Below are positions 25,033 to 33,703 of a DNA stretch of 64,000 nucleotides, piece after piece. The notes beneath the pieces were generated by a model, which had not been told where the DNA came from, searched no databases, and saw only the letters and a list, made by a program, of their open reading frames with translations. This DNA is from Gordonia alkaliphila. GTDB taxonomy: Bacteria; Actinomycetota; Actinomycetes; Mycobacteriales; Mycobacteriaceae. The stretch is taken from NCBI RefSeq assembly GCF_023017165.1, contig NZ_JALKBW010000001.1:1984001-2048000 (forward strand), in the 5' to 3' direction. A program made the translations under genes and the position numbers. Position 1 is the stretch's first letter, and each line of letters opens with the position of its first letter.

Positions 25033-26541
25033 ATGGAACGGCTCAGTGGTCTGGACGCCTCCTTTCTGTACTTGGAGACGCCGTCGCAGGTGATGAGCGT
25101 CGCGGCGATCCTGCAGATCGATCCGTCGACCATTCCGGGCGGATACTCCTTCGGGAAGCTGCGGACCGAGATGGCGCGCCGCGTCAAGGGTCTGCCGATC
25201 TTCCGCCGCAAGCTGGCCGATTCGGTGACCAACATCGACCATCCGGTGTGGGTGGAAGACGAGGACTTCGACATCGAGCGGCACGTGGTCCGTATCGCGA
25301 TCCCGTCGCCGGGGCGCGTGCGCGAGGTGGCGCAGATGTGCAGTCATCTCGTCGGTCAGCAGCTCGACCGTAAGAAGCCGCTCTGGGACCTCTGGGTGAT
25401 GGAGGGCATGGAGAACGACCGCGTCGCGCTGCTGCTCCGCATGCACCACGCCTCGGTCGACGGCGCCACGGTCGCCGACATCCTCGGTCAACTGGCCACC
25501 GTGTCGCCGGATCCGCCCGAGCTCGATCCCGAGCAGGTCGCGATCACCGCGGGGGAAGCGCCGCGCGTGGAGCTGGCCGTCGGCGGCGCCCTCAACTACT
25601 TCTGGCAGCGTCCGATCGCCGCCGTGAAACTGATCCCGAAGAGCCTGCCGGTGCCGGTGGAGTGGATCAAGCGCGTGCGCTCGGGCGACGGCATGCCCGC
25701 ACCCTTCCTCGCACCGCGCACCCGCTTCAACGCGCCGCTCACGCCGCGCCGCTCGATCGCGCTGACGCAGTTGCCGATGGCCGAGGTGAAGCGGATCAAG
25801 GACCACTTCGGCGTCAAGGTGAACGACGTGGTGCTGGCCATGACCGGTGGCGCGCTGCGCGACTACCTGGACGAGCGCGCCGAGCTGCCCGACGACCCGC
25901 TGGTCGGTCTGGTGCCGGTGTCTGTGCGCGGCGCCGAGGAGAAGGACCTCGTGGTGGCCGGCACCAACAAGGTGACCGGCATGTTCACCCGACTGCCCAC
26001 CACGGTGGCCGACCCGATCGAGCGGCTGCGCGTGGCCGGCATCTACGCCAACCAGGCCAAGGCGCACCACAGCGACGTCGACCCGAACATGCTGCGCGCG
26101 TTCGCCGAGTTCGCGCCCGGCAACACGCTCGGGGCGTTCATGCGGCTCTACGCCGACCGTCGCCTGTCGGCCCTGCACCCGCCGATCTTCAACACCGTGA
26201 TCTCCAACGTCGCGGGCCCGCCGTACGACATGTACCTGCTGGGCGGCCGCGTGGAGTCGGTGTACCCGCTGGCGCCGATCTTCCACGGCCTCGGTTTGAA
26301 CATCACCGTGTTCTCGGCCGGCGGCGTGCTCAACATCGGTCTGCTCACCTGCGCGGACATCACCCCGGACATCTGGGACCTCTGCGACGGCTTCGAGAAG
26401 CAGCTCGACGAGTTGACGGCCGCGGTCGACGCCGAGGTGGCGGCGACCGAGGTGGCCGAGGCCATGGACGCGGAGGTGCGCGCCGCGGCCGAGGCTGCCG
26501 TGGTCGACGAGATCAAGGTGTTGCACGTCGAAGGCGAGTAA
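25033..26541 (+). CDS. Wax ester synthase / diacylglycerol acyltransferase
   Basis: A 502-residue bifunctional acyltransferase that esterifies acyl-CoA to fatty alcohol or diacylglycerol for storage lipid. The active-site motif HHASVDG is present near residue 138 as the usual HHxxxDG. Other family blocks are the N-terminal LSGLDASFLYLE, the NDVVLAMTGGALRDYL region, and a C-terminal ISNVAGPPYDMYLLGG stretch. It resembles mycobacterial Tgs proteins. A GGGGAGC ribosome site precedes the ATG by about eight bases. The divergent NTF2-fold gene and the KstR-type operator suggest induction by lipid or sterol. The last 60 residues form an Ala/Glu-rich helix. Confidence 0.92.
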   Translation: MERLSGLDASFLYLETPSQVMSVAAILQIDPSTIPGGYSFGKLRTEMARRVKGLPIFRRKLADSVTNIDHPVWVEDEDFDIERHVVRIAIPSPGRVREVAQMCSHLVGQQLDRKKPLWDLWVMEGMENDRVALLLRMHHASVDGATVADILGQLATVSPDPPELDPEQVAITAGEAPRVELAVGGALNYFWQRPIAAVKLIPKSLPVPVEWIKRVRSGDGMPAPFLAPRTRFNAPLTPRRSIALTQLPMAEVKRIKDHFGVKVNDVVLAMTGGALRDYLDERAELPDDPLVGLVPVSVRGAEEKDLVVAGTNKVTGMFTRLPTTVADPIERLRVAGIYANQAKAHHSDVDPNMLRAFAEFAPGNTLGAFMRLYADRRLSALHPPIFNTVISNVAGPPYDMYLLGGRVESVYPLAPIFHGLGLNITVFSAGGVLNIGLLTCADITPDIWDLCDGFEKQLDELTAAVDAEVAATEVAEAMDAEVRAAAEAAVVDEIKVLHVEGE

Positions 26542-26549
26542 CCGCGATC

Positions 26550-26584
26550 ACCGCTGCCCCCTCCTGATCGGAGGGGGCAGCGGT
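26550..26584. terminator. Terminator between wax ester synthase and nadE
   Basis: A perfect 15-base stem (26550-26564 with 26570-26584) with a 5-base loop sits between two convergent genes. GTCTCT follows on the plus strand; there is no long U-tract. Confidence 0.75.
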
Positions 26585-26609
26585 GTCTCTGGGGGCGTCT
26601 CGCGAGGCG

Positions 26610-28628
26610 CTACTTCAGGCCGTCGAGCCAGACCGTGGCCGGGGCGTCCGACGGCGCGCGCCAGTCGCCGCGCGGCGACAGTGAGCCGCCGGACCCGATC
26701 TTCGGGCCGTTCGGCATGGCCGTGCGCTTGAACTGGTTGGCCATGAAGCGGCGGAGGAACACCTCCAGCCACCGGGCGATGGTGGCGGCGTCGTACTCGT
26801 TCCGCTCGTCGTCGGCCATCATCGACGGCCAGTGGCCGGTGTTCTTGTCCCGCCAGGCCTGCTCGGCGAGGTAGGCGATCTTGGCCGGCCGGTACCCGAA
26901 GCGGGTCAGGTAGTAGAGGAAGAAGTCGTGCAGCTCGTACGGGCCGACGGTGTCCTCGGTGCTCTGCACCGCACCGTCCTCGCCCGGCGGGATCAGCTCC
27001 GGGGTGATGACGTCGGCGAGGATCTCGCGCAGTGCGGCGGTGGTCTCCGGCAGGTACGACCCGGCGTCGATCATGGCGCGGATCTGGTGCTGGATCAGCG
27101 ACTTCGGCACCGAGCCGTTCACGTTGTAGTGCGACATCTGGTCGCCGACACCGTAGGTGCACCAGCCCAGGGCCAGTTCGGACAGGTCGCCGGTGCCCAG
27201 CACGATGCCGCCGAGGTGGTTGGCCAGGCGGAACAGATGCGACGTCCGTTCCCCGGCCTGCACGTTCTCGAAGGTGACGTCGTAGACCGGCTCGCCCTCG
27301 GCGAACGGGTGCCCCAGATCGGCCAGCATCTGCAGGCACGACGGCCGGATGTCGAGTTCGGTGCCGCTGACGCCCAGCGAATCCATCAGCACGTGGCTGC
27401 GCGCCAGCGTGTGCGAGGCCGTCGCGAAGCCCGGCATCGTGTACGCGTGGATGTCGGTGCGGTCCAACCCGAGGCGGTCGAAGGTCTCCACCGCGGCCAG
27501 CAGCGCGAGCGTGGAGTCCAGGCCGCCGGAGACGCCGATCAGCACGCGGGTCAGCCCGGTGGCGCGCAGGCGCTGGGCCAGACCCTGGACCTGAATGTTC
27601 ATCACCTCGCGGCACCGCTGCTGGCGGTCGGCCTCGGAGGTCGGCACGAACGGGTAGCGGGGCACGCGCCGGCGCAGGTCCGGGTCGGCGTCGTCGAGGT
27701 CGCCGAGCGTGAAAACGATGCGGCGGAAGTCGCGCACCGCGGCGGCGTAGTCGCCGACCTGGTCGCGCAGGCTGATCATCCGGGCGCGTTCCTGCCGCAG
27801 CCGATCGAGGTCGACGTCGGTGACGATGAGCTGCTCGTCCATCGCGAAGGCTGCGCTGCGGGCCAGGAGGGTGCCGTTCTCGGCGATCAGGGCGTCGCCG
27901 TCCCAGGCCAGGTCGGTGGTCGACTCGCCGAAGCCGGACGCCACGTACACCTGCGCGGCCACGCAGCGGGCCGACTGACCGGTGACCAGAGCCTCCCGGT
28001 AGGCCTCCTTGCCGACGGTCACCGGGCTGCCGGACAGGTTCACCAGCACCGTCGCTCCGGCGAGGGACGCCAGGGTGCTCGGCGGGATCGGCACCCAGCT
28101 GTCCTCGCAGACCTCGGCGTGCACGCGGAAGCCGGGCAGGTCCGCGGCCTCGAAGATCAGGTCGGTGCCGAACGGGACCTCCTGGCCGCCGAGCACCACC
28201 GAGTCGACCACGGCGTCGCGGGCGGCGGCGAAGTAGCGTTGCTCGTAGAACTCGCGGTAGTTCGGCAGATACGACTTGGGGGTCACCCCGAGGATCTGGC
28301 CGTCTTGGATAAGGATCGCGCAGTTGAACAGGGCGTCGTCCACGCGCAGCGGGGCGCCGACGGCCACCAGGGGACGCAGCCCGAGCGTCGCCTCGACGAT
28401 CTCGTCGAGGGCCGCCATCACCGCGTCACCGAGCGCGTCCTGCTGGACGAGGTCGTCCACGCTGTACCCGCACAGGCCCAGCTCGGGGAAGACCACCAGC
28501 GCGGCGTCCGCGGTGTGGGCCTGCTGAATCAGGGCGATGGTGCGTTCGGCGTTGCGCTGCGGATCGGCCAGTGCCACGAGCGGCACGGCGGCGGCGATGC
28601 GGGCGAAGCCGTGAGAATAGACCGACAC
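26610..28628 (-). CDS. nadE: Glutamine-dependent NAD+ synthetase
   Basis: A 672-residue two-domain enzyme that amidates deamido-NAD+ using ammonia channelled from glutamine. The N-terminal nitrilase-like glutaminase has its Glu-Lys-Cys triad in FPELGL (about 47), [12 protein letters not shown] (about 120) and EVCEDSW (about 175). The C-terminal synthetase shows the P-loop SGGLDST near 368. The length matches mycobacterial NadE. It starts at a GTG and is divergent from copC, with only 35 bases between the start codons. Confidence 0.95.
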   Translation of the reverse strand: MSVYSHGFARIAAAVPLVALADPQRNAERTIALIQQAHTADAALVVFPELGLCGYSVDDLVQQDALGDAVMAALDEIVEATLGLRPLVAVGAPLRVDDALFNCAILIQDGQILGVTPKSYLPNYREFYEQRYFAAARDAVVDSVVLGGQEVPFGTDLIFEAADLPGFRVHAEVCEDSWVPIPPSTLASLAGATVLVNLSGSPVTVGKEAYREALVTGQSARCVAAQVYVASGFGESTTDLAWDGDALIAENGTLLARSAAFAMDEQLIVTDVDLDRLRQERARMISLRDQVGDYAAAVRDFRRIVFTLGDLDDADPDLRRRVPRYPFVPTSEADRQQRCREVMNIQVQGLAQRLRATGLTRVLIGVSGGLDSTLALLAAVETFDRLGLDRTDIHAYTMPGFATASHTLARSHVLMDSLGVSGTELDIRPSCLQMLADLGHPFAEGEPVYDVTFENVQAGERTSHLFRLANHLGGIVLGTGDLSELALGWCTYGVGDQMSHYNVNGSVPKSLIQHQIRAMIDAGSYLPETTAALREILADVITPELIPPGEDGAVQSTEDTVGPYELHDFFLYYLTRFGYRPAKIAYLAEQAWRDKNTGHWPSMMADDERNEYDAATIARWLEVFLRRFMANQFKRTAMPNGPKIGSGGSLSPRGDWRAPSDAPATVWLDGLK

Positions 28629-28663
28629 CGCTCTACGTTATCCCGCCTGGCATCATGGGGCGC

Positions 28664-29272
28664 ATGAAGCTCACCTCGATCGTTCCCGTCCCCGTGTCCG
28701 GTTCGACCTCCGCTGCCGCGCGGCCCGCGCGTCGCCCCGCCGCGGTGGTGATCACGTCGGTGGTGGCGCTGCTCGTCGGGTTCTTCGGAGTCGGGCTCGC
28801 GGCCGCGGGGCCGGCCGCCGCGCACTCGGGTGTGATCAGCTCGTCGCCGGCCAGCGGTGCCGAGCTCGACCGTTCCCCGGGCGAGGTGTCGGTCACCTTC
28901 AACGAGGAGCTGCGCGCCGAGTACGCGACGCTGCTGGTGATCGGCCCGGACGGCCACTTCTGGCAGCAGGGCGACCCGGTGGTGAGCGGCCGCACGGTGT
29001 CGGTGCCGGTCAACGCGCTCGGCCCGGTGGGCGAGTACAAGGTCAACTTCCGCGTCACCTCGGCCGACGGCCACCCCGTGCAGGGGCAGCGGACCTTCAC
29101 GCTCACCGTCGCCGGTGACGGACAGCCCGGTGCGCTCGCCGACGCGGAAGAGCTGGCCGTGACCGACGAGGGCAGCGGCTTCCCGGTGTGGGCGATCGTG
29201 CTGATCGTCGTGGTGGTGCTCTTGGTGATCGCCGGGGCCGTGGTGCTGGTGCTGCGTCGCCGGGAAGAGTGA
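28664..29272 (+). CDS. copC: CopC-domain exported copper-binding protein
   Basis: A 202-residue protein with an N-terminal signal or anchor helix (about 28-50), a CopC domain, and a C-terminal membrane helix followed by an RRREE cytoplasmic tail. The first residue after the predicted cut gives the metal-ligand histidine in AHSGVISSSPASG, and the second ligand region is TSADGHPVQGQRTFT. CopC binds copper outside the membrane and hands it to CopD. Its stop overlaps the copD start (GTGA). ATG 28664 is chosen for the GGGG just upstream; ATG 28655 is possible. Confidence 0.85.
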   Translation: MKLTSIVPVPVSGSTSAAARPARRPAAVVITSVVALLVGFFGVGLAAAGPAAAHSGVISSSPASGAELDRSPGEVSVTFNEELRAEYATLLVIGPDGHFWQQGDPVVSGRTVSVPVNALGPVGEYKVNFRVTSADGHPVQGQRTFTLTVAGDGQPGALADAEELAVTDEGSGFPVWAIVLIVVVVLLVIAGAVVLVLRRREE

Positions 29273-30190
29273 GTCTCCCGCAACTCACCGTCGCCGGGCC
29301 CCGTCGTGCGGGCCTGGTCCTGATCGGCGGTCTCCTCGGCGTCCTCGTCGGGCTGGCGCTGTGCGTGGCCCTGGCCGGGGCGGCCGGTCCGCTCTCCTCG
29401 GCCTGGCCCGCCGGGATCGCGCTGGCCGCAGGCAGCCTGCTGGTCGGGCTCGGGGCGCTGCCCCTGATCGGCGCCGACCCGGCGCCCGCGCTCATCGCCG
29501 GGACCGCCGGCTGCTGGGGCGCGGCCTCGCTGATCGTGGCCTGGCTCCAGGTGGCCGAGCGGGCCGGTCGGCCACCGCTGCAGGTGCGCCTGGACGACAT
29601 GGTGCTCGGCGTGCAGACCGGATTGGCCGCGCTGATCTGCGTCGCCGGCGCGATCGTGGTGCTGGCCTGGGCGTACCGGCCGTTCGCACCGTCGACCCTG
29701 GTGGCCGTCGTCGCCGGGACCGGCGTGCTCGCGGTGGCGGTCACCGGGCACGCCGCGGTGACCGGCTGGGGACCGCTGCTGGTCGGGTGCACGCGGGTGC
29801 TGGCGGCCTGGTGGCCGGCAGCCTCGCCGCGCTGGCGCTGACCGTGCGCGGGCGGGGCGGGTGGGCGCGCTCGCTCCCGGTTTTCTCCGGTGGGCGTTGC
29901 CCGCGGTGGGCGTGCTCGTCGTCGCCGGGGTGGCCGCCGCCCTCACCGAGTTGGGGTGGAGTGCGGACTGGTGGCAGACGGGTTACGGGCGGGTGGTCCT
30001 GGCCAAGGCCGCGGGCCTGGTCGCCGCGCTGGCGCTGGCCGCTCATGCGCGTCGAACGTGGGTACCCGCGGCCGCCCGGCATCGCACCGACGAGGCCGTC
30101 TCCCTGCGGCGTGCCGTGGCGGAGACGCTCGTGCTCGCGGTACTGCTGGGCTTGGCCGCCGGACTGGCGACCACCGCACCCGCGGGTTAG
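29269..30190 (+). pseudogene. copD: CopD-like copper permease broken by two frameshifts
   Basis: The GTG overlapping copC opens a multi-helix CopD membrane protein, but homologous sequence runs across three frames. Frame one carries residues to about 29787 (ending GWGPLLVG); the next frame carries the VHAGAGGLVAGSLAALALTVRG part; the third frame carries RWALPAVGVLVVAGVAAALTEL, given here as RWALPAVGV and LVVAGVAAALTEL, to the TAG at 30190. Each step fits one missing base in a short G or C run (GTCGGGTGCAC near 29787 and TCTCCGG near 29889). Either the gene is a pseudogene or the assembly has two homopolymer errors. Intact CopD would import copper across the membrane. Confidence 0.75.
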
Positions 30191-30197
30191 TCGCCGA

Positions 30198-31169
30198 TTA
30201 AGCCAGGGCCGACAGCGGGGTGCGGTCGTGGCGCAGCGACTCGTCCGGCCGCGCCGCCAGCACCTGGTCGATGATCTCCACCGACATGCCGAGCGTGCTC
30301 AGGTGGCTCTGACCGGGCACCGTGACCAGCTCGGCGTTGGGCAGCAGCGTGACCATGTGCTGACCGTGCGCGTACGGAATGATGTTGTCGCGGTCGCCGT
30401 GCCACCAGGTCACCGGGACGGTGACGTCGCCGACTCGGAAACCCCAGTCCCGCACGAAGAGCGCGAGATCGGCGAACGGCGCCTCCATGCGGCGGCTGCC
30501 GCCGTGCAGGAGGTCGTCGAGGAACATGGCCTTGAACTCGGGACGCGACAGCAGTTCGCGGTCGGCGTCGGGGGAGAGACGGCCGTAGGTGGCGATGGCC
30601 GGCTCGGCGATCGGACGGGCGACGGACAGCACCGCGCTGACCGCCTTGCCGATCGGGCCGCCGGCCTTGGTCAGGAGCGGCTCCACACTGCGGATGTTGT
30701 CGACGGCGCCGCCGGCGATCCCGTCCGGGCCGGTCACCGGTGCCACGCCGCCGACGATGCCGACGGAGACCACGCGGTCGGGCAGGAAACGGGCGCACGC
30801 CAGGGTGTAGGGGCCGCCGCCGGACATGCCGATCACCGAGCAGCGATCGACGCCGAGGGTGCTGAGCACGAGCTGGAAGTCGGAGGTGAACTCACTGATC
30901 GACGCGTAGCGGTGGGCGGTCGACGAGCCCACGCCGGGCCGGTCGAGTCCGATCAGCCGGAAGCCGCGCTCCTCGGCGTACTCGCGGGCCTCGCACGGGA
31001 TCTGACGTCGTGCGCCCGGCGTGCCGTGCAACCAGATGACGACGGGGCCGGTGGGGGAACCGAACTCGGAAAAACCGATGCGGCGTCGTCGCTTGTCGCC
31101 GACAGCCACGGAGCCCTCGAGTTTGGGGCGGTCAATCGCAATCACCGGCGCAGTATTGCAGGTATTCAT
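30198..31169 (-). CDS. Alpha/beta hydrolase
   Basis: A 323-residue alpha/beta-hydrolase. The oxyanion region VIWLHGTPGARR, nucleophile elbow GMSGGGPY with the serine, acid residue in HGDRDNIIP and catalytic histidine in GQSHLST are all visible in order. The substrate is unknown. ATG at 31169 (MNTCNTAPV) gives an extra 8 residues over a GTG at 31145; neither has a good ribosome site, so the start is uncertain. It is divergent from a second hydrolase 57 bases away. Confidence 0.82.
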   Translation of the reverse strand: MNTCNTAPVIAIDRPKLEGSVAVGDKRRRRIGFSEFGSPTGPVVIWLHGTPGARRQIPCEAREYAEERGFRLIGLDRPGVGSSTAHRYASISEFTSDFQLVLSTLGVDRCSVIGMSGGGPYTLACARFLPDRVVSVGIVGGVAPVTGPDGIAGGAVDNIRSVEPLLTKAGGPIGKAVSAVLSVARPIAEPAIATYGRLSPDADRELLSRPEFKAMFLDDLLHGGSRRMEAPFADLALFVRDWGFRVGDVTVPVTWWHGDRDNIIPYAHGQHMVTLLPNAELVTVPGQSHLSTLGMSVEIIDQVLAARPDESLRHDRTPLSALA

Positions 31170-31226
31170 CCGGACTGTGAAACGATTCTCAGGATTTGTC
31201 TCGGTTCGGCGCGTAAAGTCGAGTCC

Positions 31227-32132
31227 GTGGGTAACAATTTGGCGAAGTTCGGTGCCGTCAAGCGCGCGATCGGACATGTGGTGAGTCCGTATCCCGTCCG
31301 TGACCTGCCGACCGGTGAATACCTCGAACTGCCGGGGCGTGGCACCACGTTCATCACCGATTCCGGGCCGCGTGAGGCCCCGGTACTGTTTCTGCTCCAC
31401 TCGGTCGCGACCACCGGCCTGCTCTGCTGGTATCCGGTGATTCCGGAGATGTCCAAGGACTTCCGGGTCATCACCATCGACCACCGCTGGCACGGCCGCG
31501 GCATCCGCTCGGCCGACTTCACGCTCGAGGACTGCGCCGACGACGCGGTCGCGGTGGCCGACGTCCTCGGCATCAACCACTTCACGGCGGCCGGCTTCTC
31601 GATGGGCGGTGGCATCGCGCAGCTCGCCTGGCGTCGCCACGCCGACCGGATCGACGGCATGGTGCTGTGCTCCACCGGACCGTTCTTCTCCAGCCTCGAT
31701 CCGGAGGAGCTGGCCCGCGACGAGAAGATGGCGTCGATCGCGCGCCGCTTCGACCGTTACCTGCCCATCCCGTCGGATGCGCGCCTGAACGACTGGTCGC
31801 AGCATCCGGCCAAGTGGGGGATCAGCCAGTTCCTGTCCACGCCGATCAGCAAGCTCGGCGCCTTCAGTGAGGCGATGGCCACCTTCGACTCGCGCGACTG
31901 GCTCGGCGAGATCGACGTGCCGACCTCGGTGGTGATCTCCACGCGCGACAAGACGGTGCCGCCGCAGCGCCAGGCCCTGCTGTCCGAGGGCATCGCCGAC
32001 ACGCTCGACTTCCCGGTCGACGGCGGACACGCCTGCTGTGTGATCGGTGCCGATCAGTTCGTTCCGGCCTTCGGCGACGCCGTGCGTTCGGTGCTCGCTC
32101 GGCGCCGGACCCCTGCGGTGCTGCTGCCCTGA
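31227..32132 (+). CDS. Alpha/beta hydrolase (3-oxoadipate enol-lactonase-like)
   Basis: A 301-residue hydrolase with the nucleophile in AAGFSMGGGIAQL, acid residue in STRDKTVP and histidine in DGGHACC. The motif order resembles enol-lactone hydrolases and esterases, but the substrate is unknown. GTG at 31227 lies seven bases after TAAAGT, a -10-like element, so the transcript may be leaderless. It shares little beyond fold with the divergent hydrolase, so this is probably not a recent duplication. Confidence 0.8.
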   Translation: MGNNLAKFGAVKRAIGHVVSPYPVRDLPTGEYLELPGRGTTFITDSGPREAPVLFLLHSVATTGLLCWYPVIPEMSKDFRVITIDHRWHGRGIRSADFTLEDCADDAVAVADVLGINHFTAAGFSMGGGIAQLAWRRHADRIDGMVLCSTGPFFSSLDPEELARDEKMASIARRFDRYLPIPSDARLNDWSQHPAKWGISQFLSTPISKLGAFSEAMATFDSRDWLGEIDVPTSVVISTRDKTVPPQRQALLSEGIADTLDFPVDGGHACCVIGADQFVPAFGDAVRSVLARRRTPAVLLP

Positions 32133-32194
32133 GGCGGCGCGGTAAGCTCACTTCGCACTCGCCGTCGTGCCCCGCGCACGTCGCTGAGAAGCGG

Positions 32195-32267
32195 GCCCCT
32201 ATAGCTCAGTTGGTAGAGCTACGGACTTTTAATCCGCAGGTCGCAGGTTCGAGCCCTGCTGGGGGCA
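32195..32267 (+). tRNA. tRNA-Lys (UUU)
   Basis: A complete cloverleaf of 73 bases. The acceptor arm GCCCCTA pairs with TGGGGGC with one wobble, the anticodon loop is CTTTTAA (anticodon TTT), and the T arm is GGTTCGAGCC. Discriminator A; CCA is not fully encoded. Confidence 0.95.
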
Positions 32268-32274
32268 CCTGAAG

Positions 32275-32910
32275 TCAGGCGCGCGCGTACAACGACAGGA
32301 ACATGTCGACGGCGAAGCCGGCGCGTTGGCCGACCGACTTCCCGTCCATCGGGTACTCGCCGAGCAGGATCAGCAGATGGTCGTCCTGCAGCAATAGGCC
32401 CACCAACACCTTGGCGGCGGCGACGGGATCGTCGATCCGCAGGTGGCCGTTGCGGTGCAGCTGGGCCAGGAAGTCGGTGAGCAGCGGGCGTTCCCCGGCG
32501 TCGGTGGCCAATAGCGTCGCACGCAGCTGCCGATTCGACAGCGCCGCCCGCGCCAGCGCGAGCGAGACGTCGCTCTGCATCGACGGGATCAGGCGTTCGG
32601 TGAACGCGACCAGCACGTCGCGGGGACTCTCGTCCGTCGACAGCGGCAGCGGCGGCGGGAACTGCGAGGTGTGCGCCTCGAGCGATCGGCTGATGACCGA
32701 CTGGAGTAGTCCGTCGCGGCTGCCGAACCAGGAGTAGACCGTGCTCTTGGAGGTGCCGGCCCGGTCGGCGACGGCACTGACCGTGAAACCGTCGTAACCG
32801 TCCTCGACGAGCACGGTCACCGCAGCGTCGAGCATCGCGGCCTGGCGGGCGGCGAGCTCGTCCTGCCGGGGCCGACCGCGACGACGGCTGGGTGCAGCGG
32901 AGGCGTTCAT
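32275..32910 (-). CDS. TetR family repressor
   Basis: A 211-residue one-component regulator. The N-terminal helix-turn-helix is typical: VLVEDGYDGFTVSAVADRAGTSKSTVYSWFG (read as GYDGFTVSAVADRAG and TSKSTVYSWFG). The head is basic (RRRGRPRQDE). The C-terminal ligand domain is about 150 residues and its ligand cannot be told. It lies alone between tRNA-Lys and tRNA-Glu, antisense to both, so its target is not obvious; autoregulation is likely. Confidence 0.88.
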   Translation of the reverse strand: MNASAAPSRRRGRPRQDELAARQAAMLDAAVTVLVEDGYDGFTVSAVADRAGTSKSTVYSWFGSRDGLLQSVISRSLEAHTSQFPPPLPLSTDESPRDVLVAFTERLIPSMQSDVSLALARAALSNRQLRATLLATDAGERPLLTDFLAQLHRNGHLRIDDPVAAAKVLVGLLLQDDHLLILLGEYPMDGKSVGQRAGFAVDMFLSLYARA

Positions 32911-33064
32911 GGCTACAGACCGTACTTTGTTCTTCCCATTGCAAGTATCAAGCGGCATGCGTGTCGTAGCGTGAAATTGCGGCGACATCGCGTCTGAACT
33001 GGCGATTTGTGATTCTCGGAGGTTGTGCCATACGCTGATCAAGCTCCCAGGTACGGGGACGCGG

Positions 33065-33137
33065 GCCCCCTTCGTCTAGCGGCCTAGGACGCCGCCCTTT
33101 CAAGGCGGTAGCGCGGGTTCGAATCCCGTAGGGGGTA
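33065..33137 (+). tRNA. tRNA-Glu (UUC)
   Basis: A 73-base cloverleaf: acceptor GCCCCCT against AGGGGGT, anticodon loop CTTTCAA (anticodon TTC), T arm GGGTTCGAATCCC. Discriminator A. It starts the Glu-Asp-Phe-Asp group. Confidence 0.95.
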
Positions 33138-33173
33138 CGCTTTGCGGTGCAAGTCGTGAAGATAATTGAAGAT

Positions 33174-33250
33174 GGCCCTGTGGCGCAGTTGGTTAGCGCG
33201 CCGCCCTGTCACGGCGGAGGTCGCGGGTTCGAGTCCCGTCAGGGTCGCCA
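33174..33250 (+). tRNA. tRNA-Asp (GUC), copy 1
   Basis: Anticodon loop CTGTCAC (GTC); acceptor GGCCCTG pairs with CAGGGTC; discriminator G with an encoded CCA. Identical over 77 bases to the copy at 33441-33517. Confidence 0.95.
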
Positions 33251-33288
33251 GGTGTGGCGTCGGAATTTTTCCTGTCCGACAACCGCCC

Positions 33289-33362
33289 GGCCAGGTAGCT
33301 CAGTTGGTACGAGCGTCCGCCTGAAAAGCGGAAGGTCGTCGGTTCGATCCCGACTCTGGCCA
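33289..33362 (+). tRNA. tRNA-Phe (GAA)
   Basis: Acceptor GGCCAGG against TCTGGCC with one wobble, anticodon loop CTGAAAA (GAA), T arm CGGTTCGATCCCG. It sits between the two identical tRNA-Asp genes. Confidence 0.95.
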
Positions 33363-33440
33363 CGCAAGACCCCGTTTCGACGGGTAGTAGTAACCCCGGT
33401 GACGCGGGGACAACTCGTGCGAACGAGAGAATAATTTCAT

Positions 33441-33517
33441 GGCCCTGTGGCGCAGTTGGTTAGCGCGCCGCCCTGTCACGGCGGAGGTCGCGGGTTCGAG
33501 TCCCGTCAGGGTCGCCA
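33441..33517 (+). tRNA. tRNA-Asp (GUC), copy 2
   Basis: Base-for-base identical to the tRNA-Asp at 33174-33250, including encoded CCA, which points to a recent duplication or gene conversion. A terminator follows 13 bases later. Confidence 0.95.
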
Positions 33518-33529
33518 TGGAAAACGAAT

Positions 33530-33557
33530 AATCCCCCGGTCAATGCGCCGGGGGATT
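33530..33557 (+). terminator. Terminator of the tRNA cluster
   Basis: A 10-base stem (33530-33539 with 33548-33557), an 8-base loop, then GTTCGTCT. It separates the tRNAs from the repeat-protein operon. Confidence 0.75.
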
Positions 33558-33703
33558 GTTCGTCTATGGGCCCGCTCACGTAGTCTTGCCTGGCAGGAAC
33601 TCTCTCGAACCGGGAGCACCTCGCACCACACTGTGCGCAGCATTCGGCGTTTCGCCGCGGCGGCGTGATTCACGTGTACGACAGCCAGCACTAGGGAGGC
33701 ACT

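Noticed and set aside
24903..25373. A plus-strand open frame of 156 codons starting before the wax ester synthase.
   Set aside because: Overlaps the 5' part of a clear gene in another frame and has low-quality composition beyond its first 40 residues.
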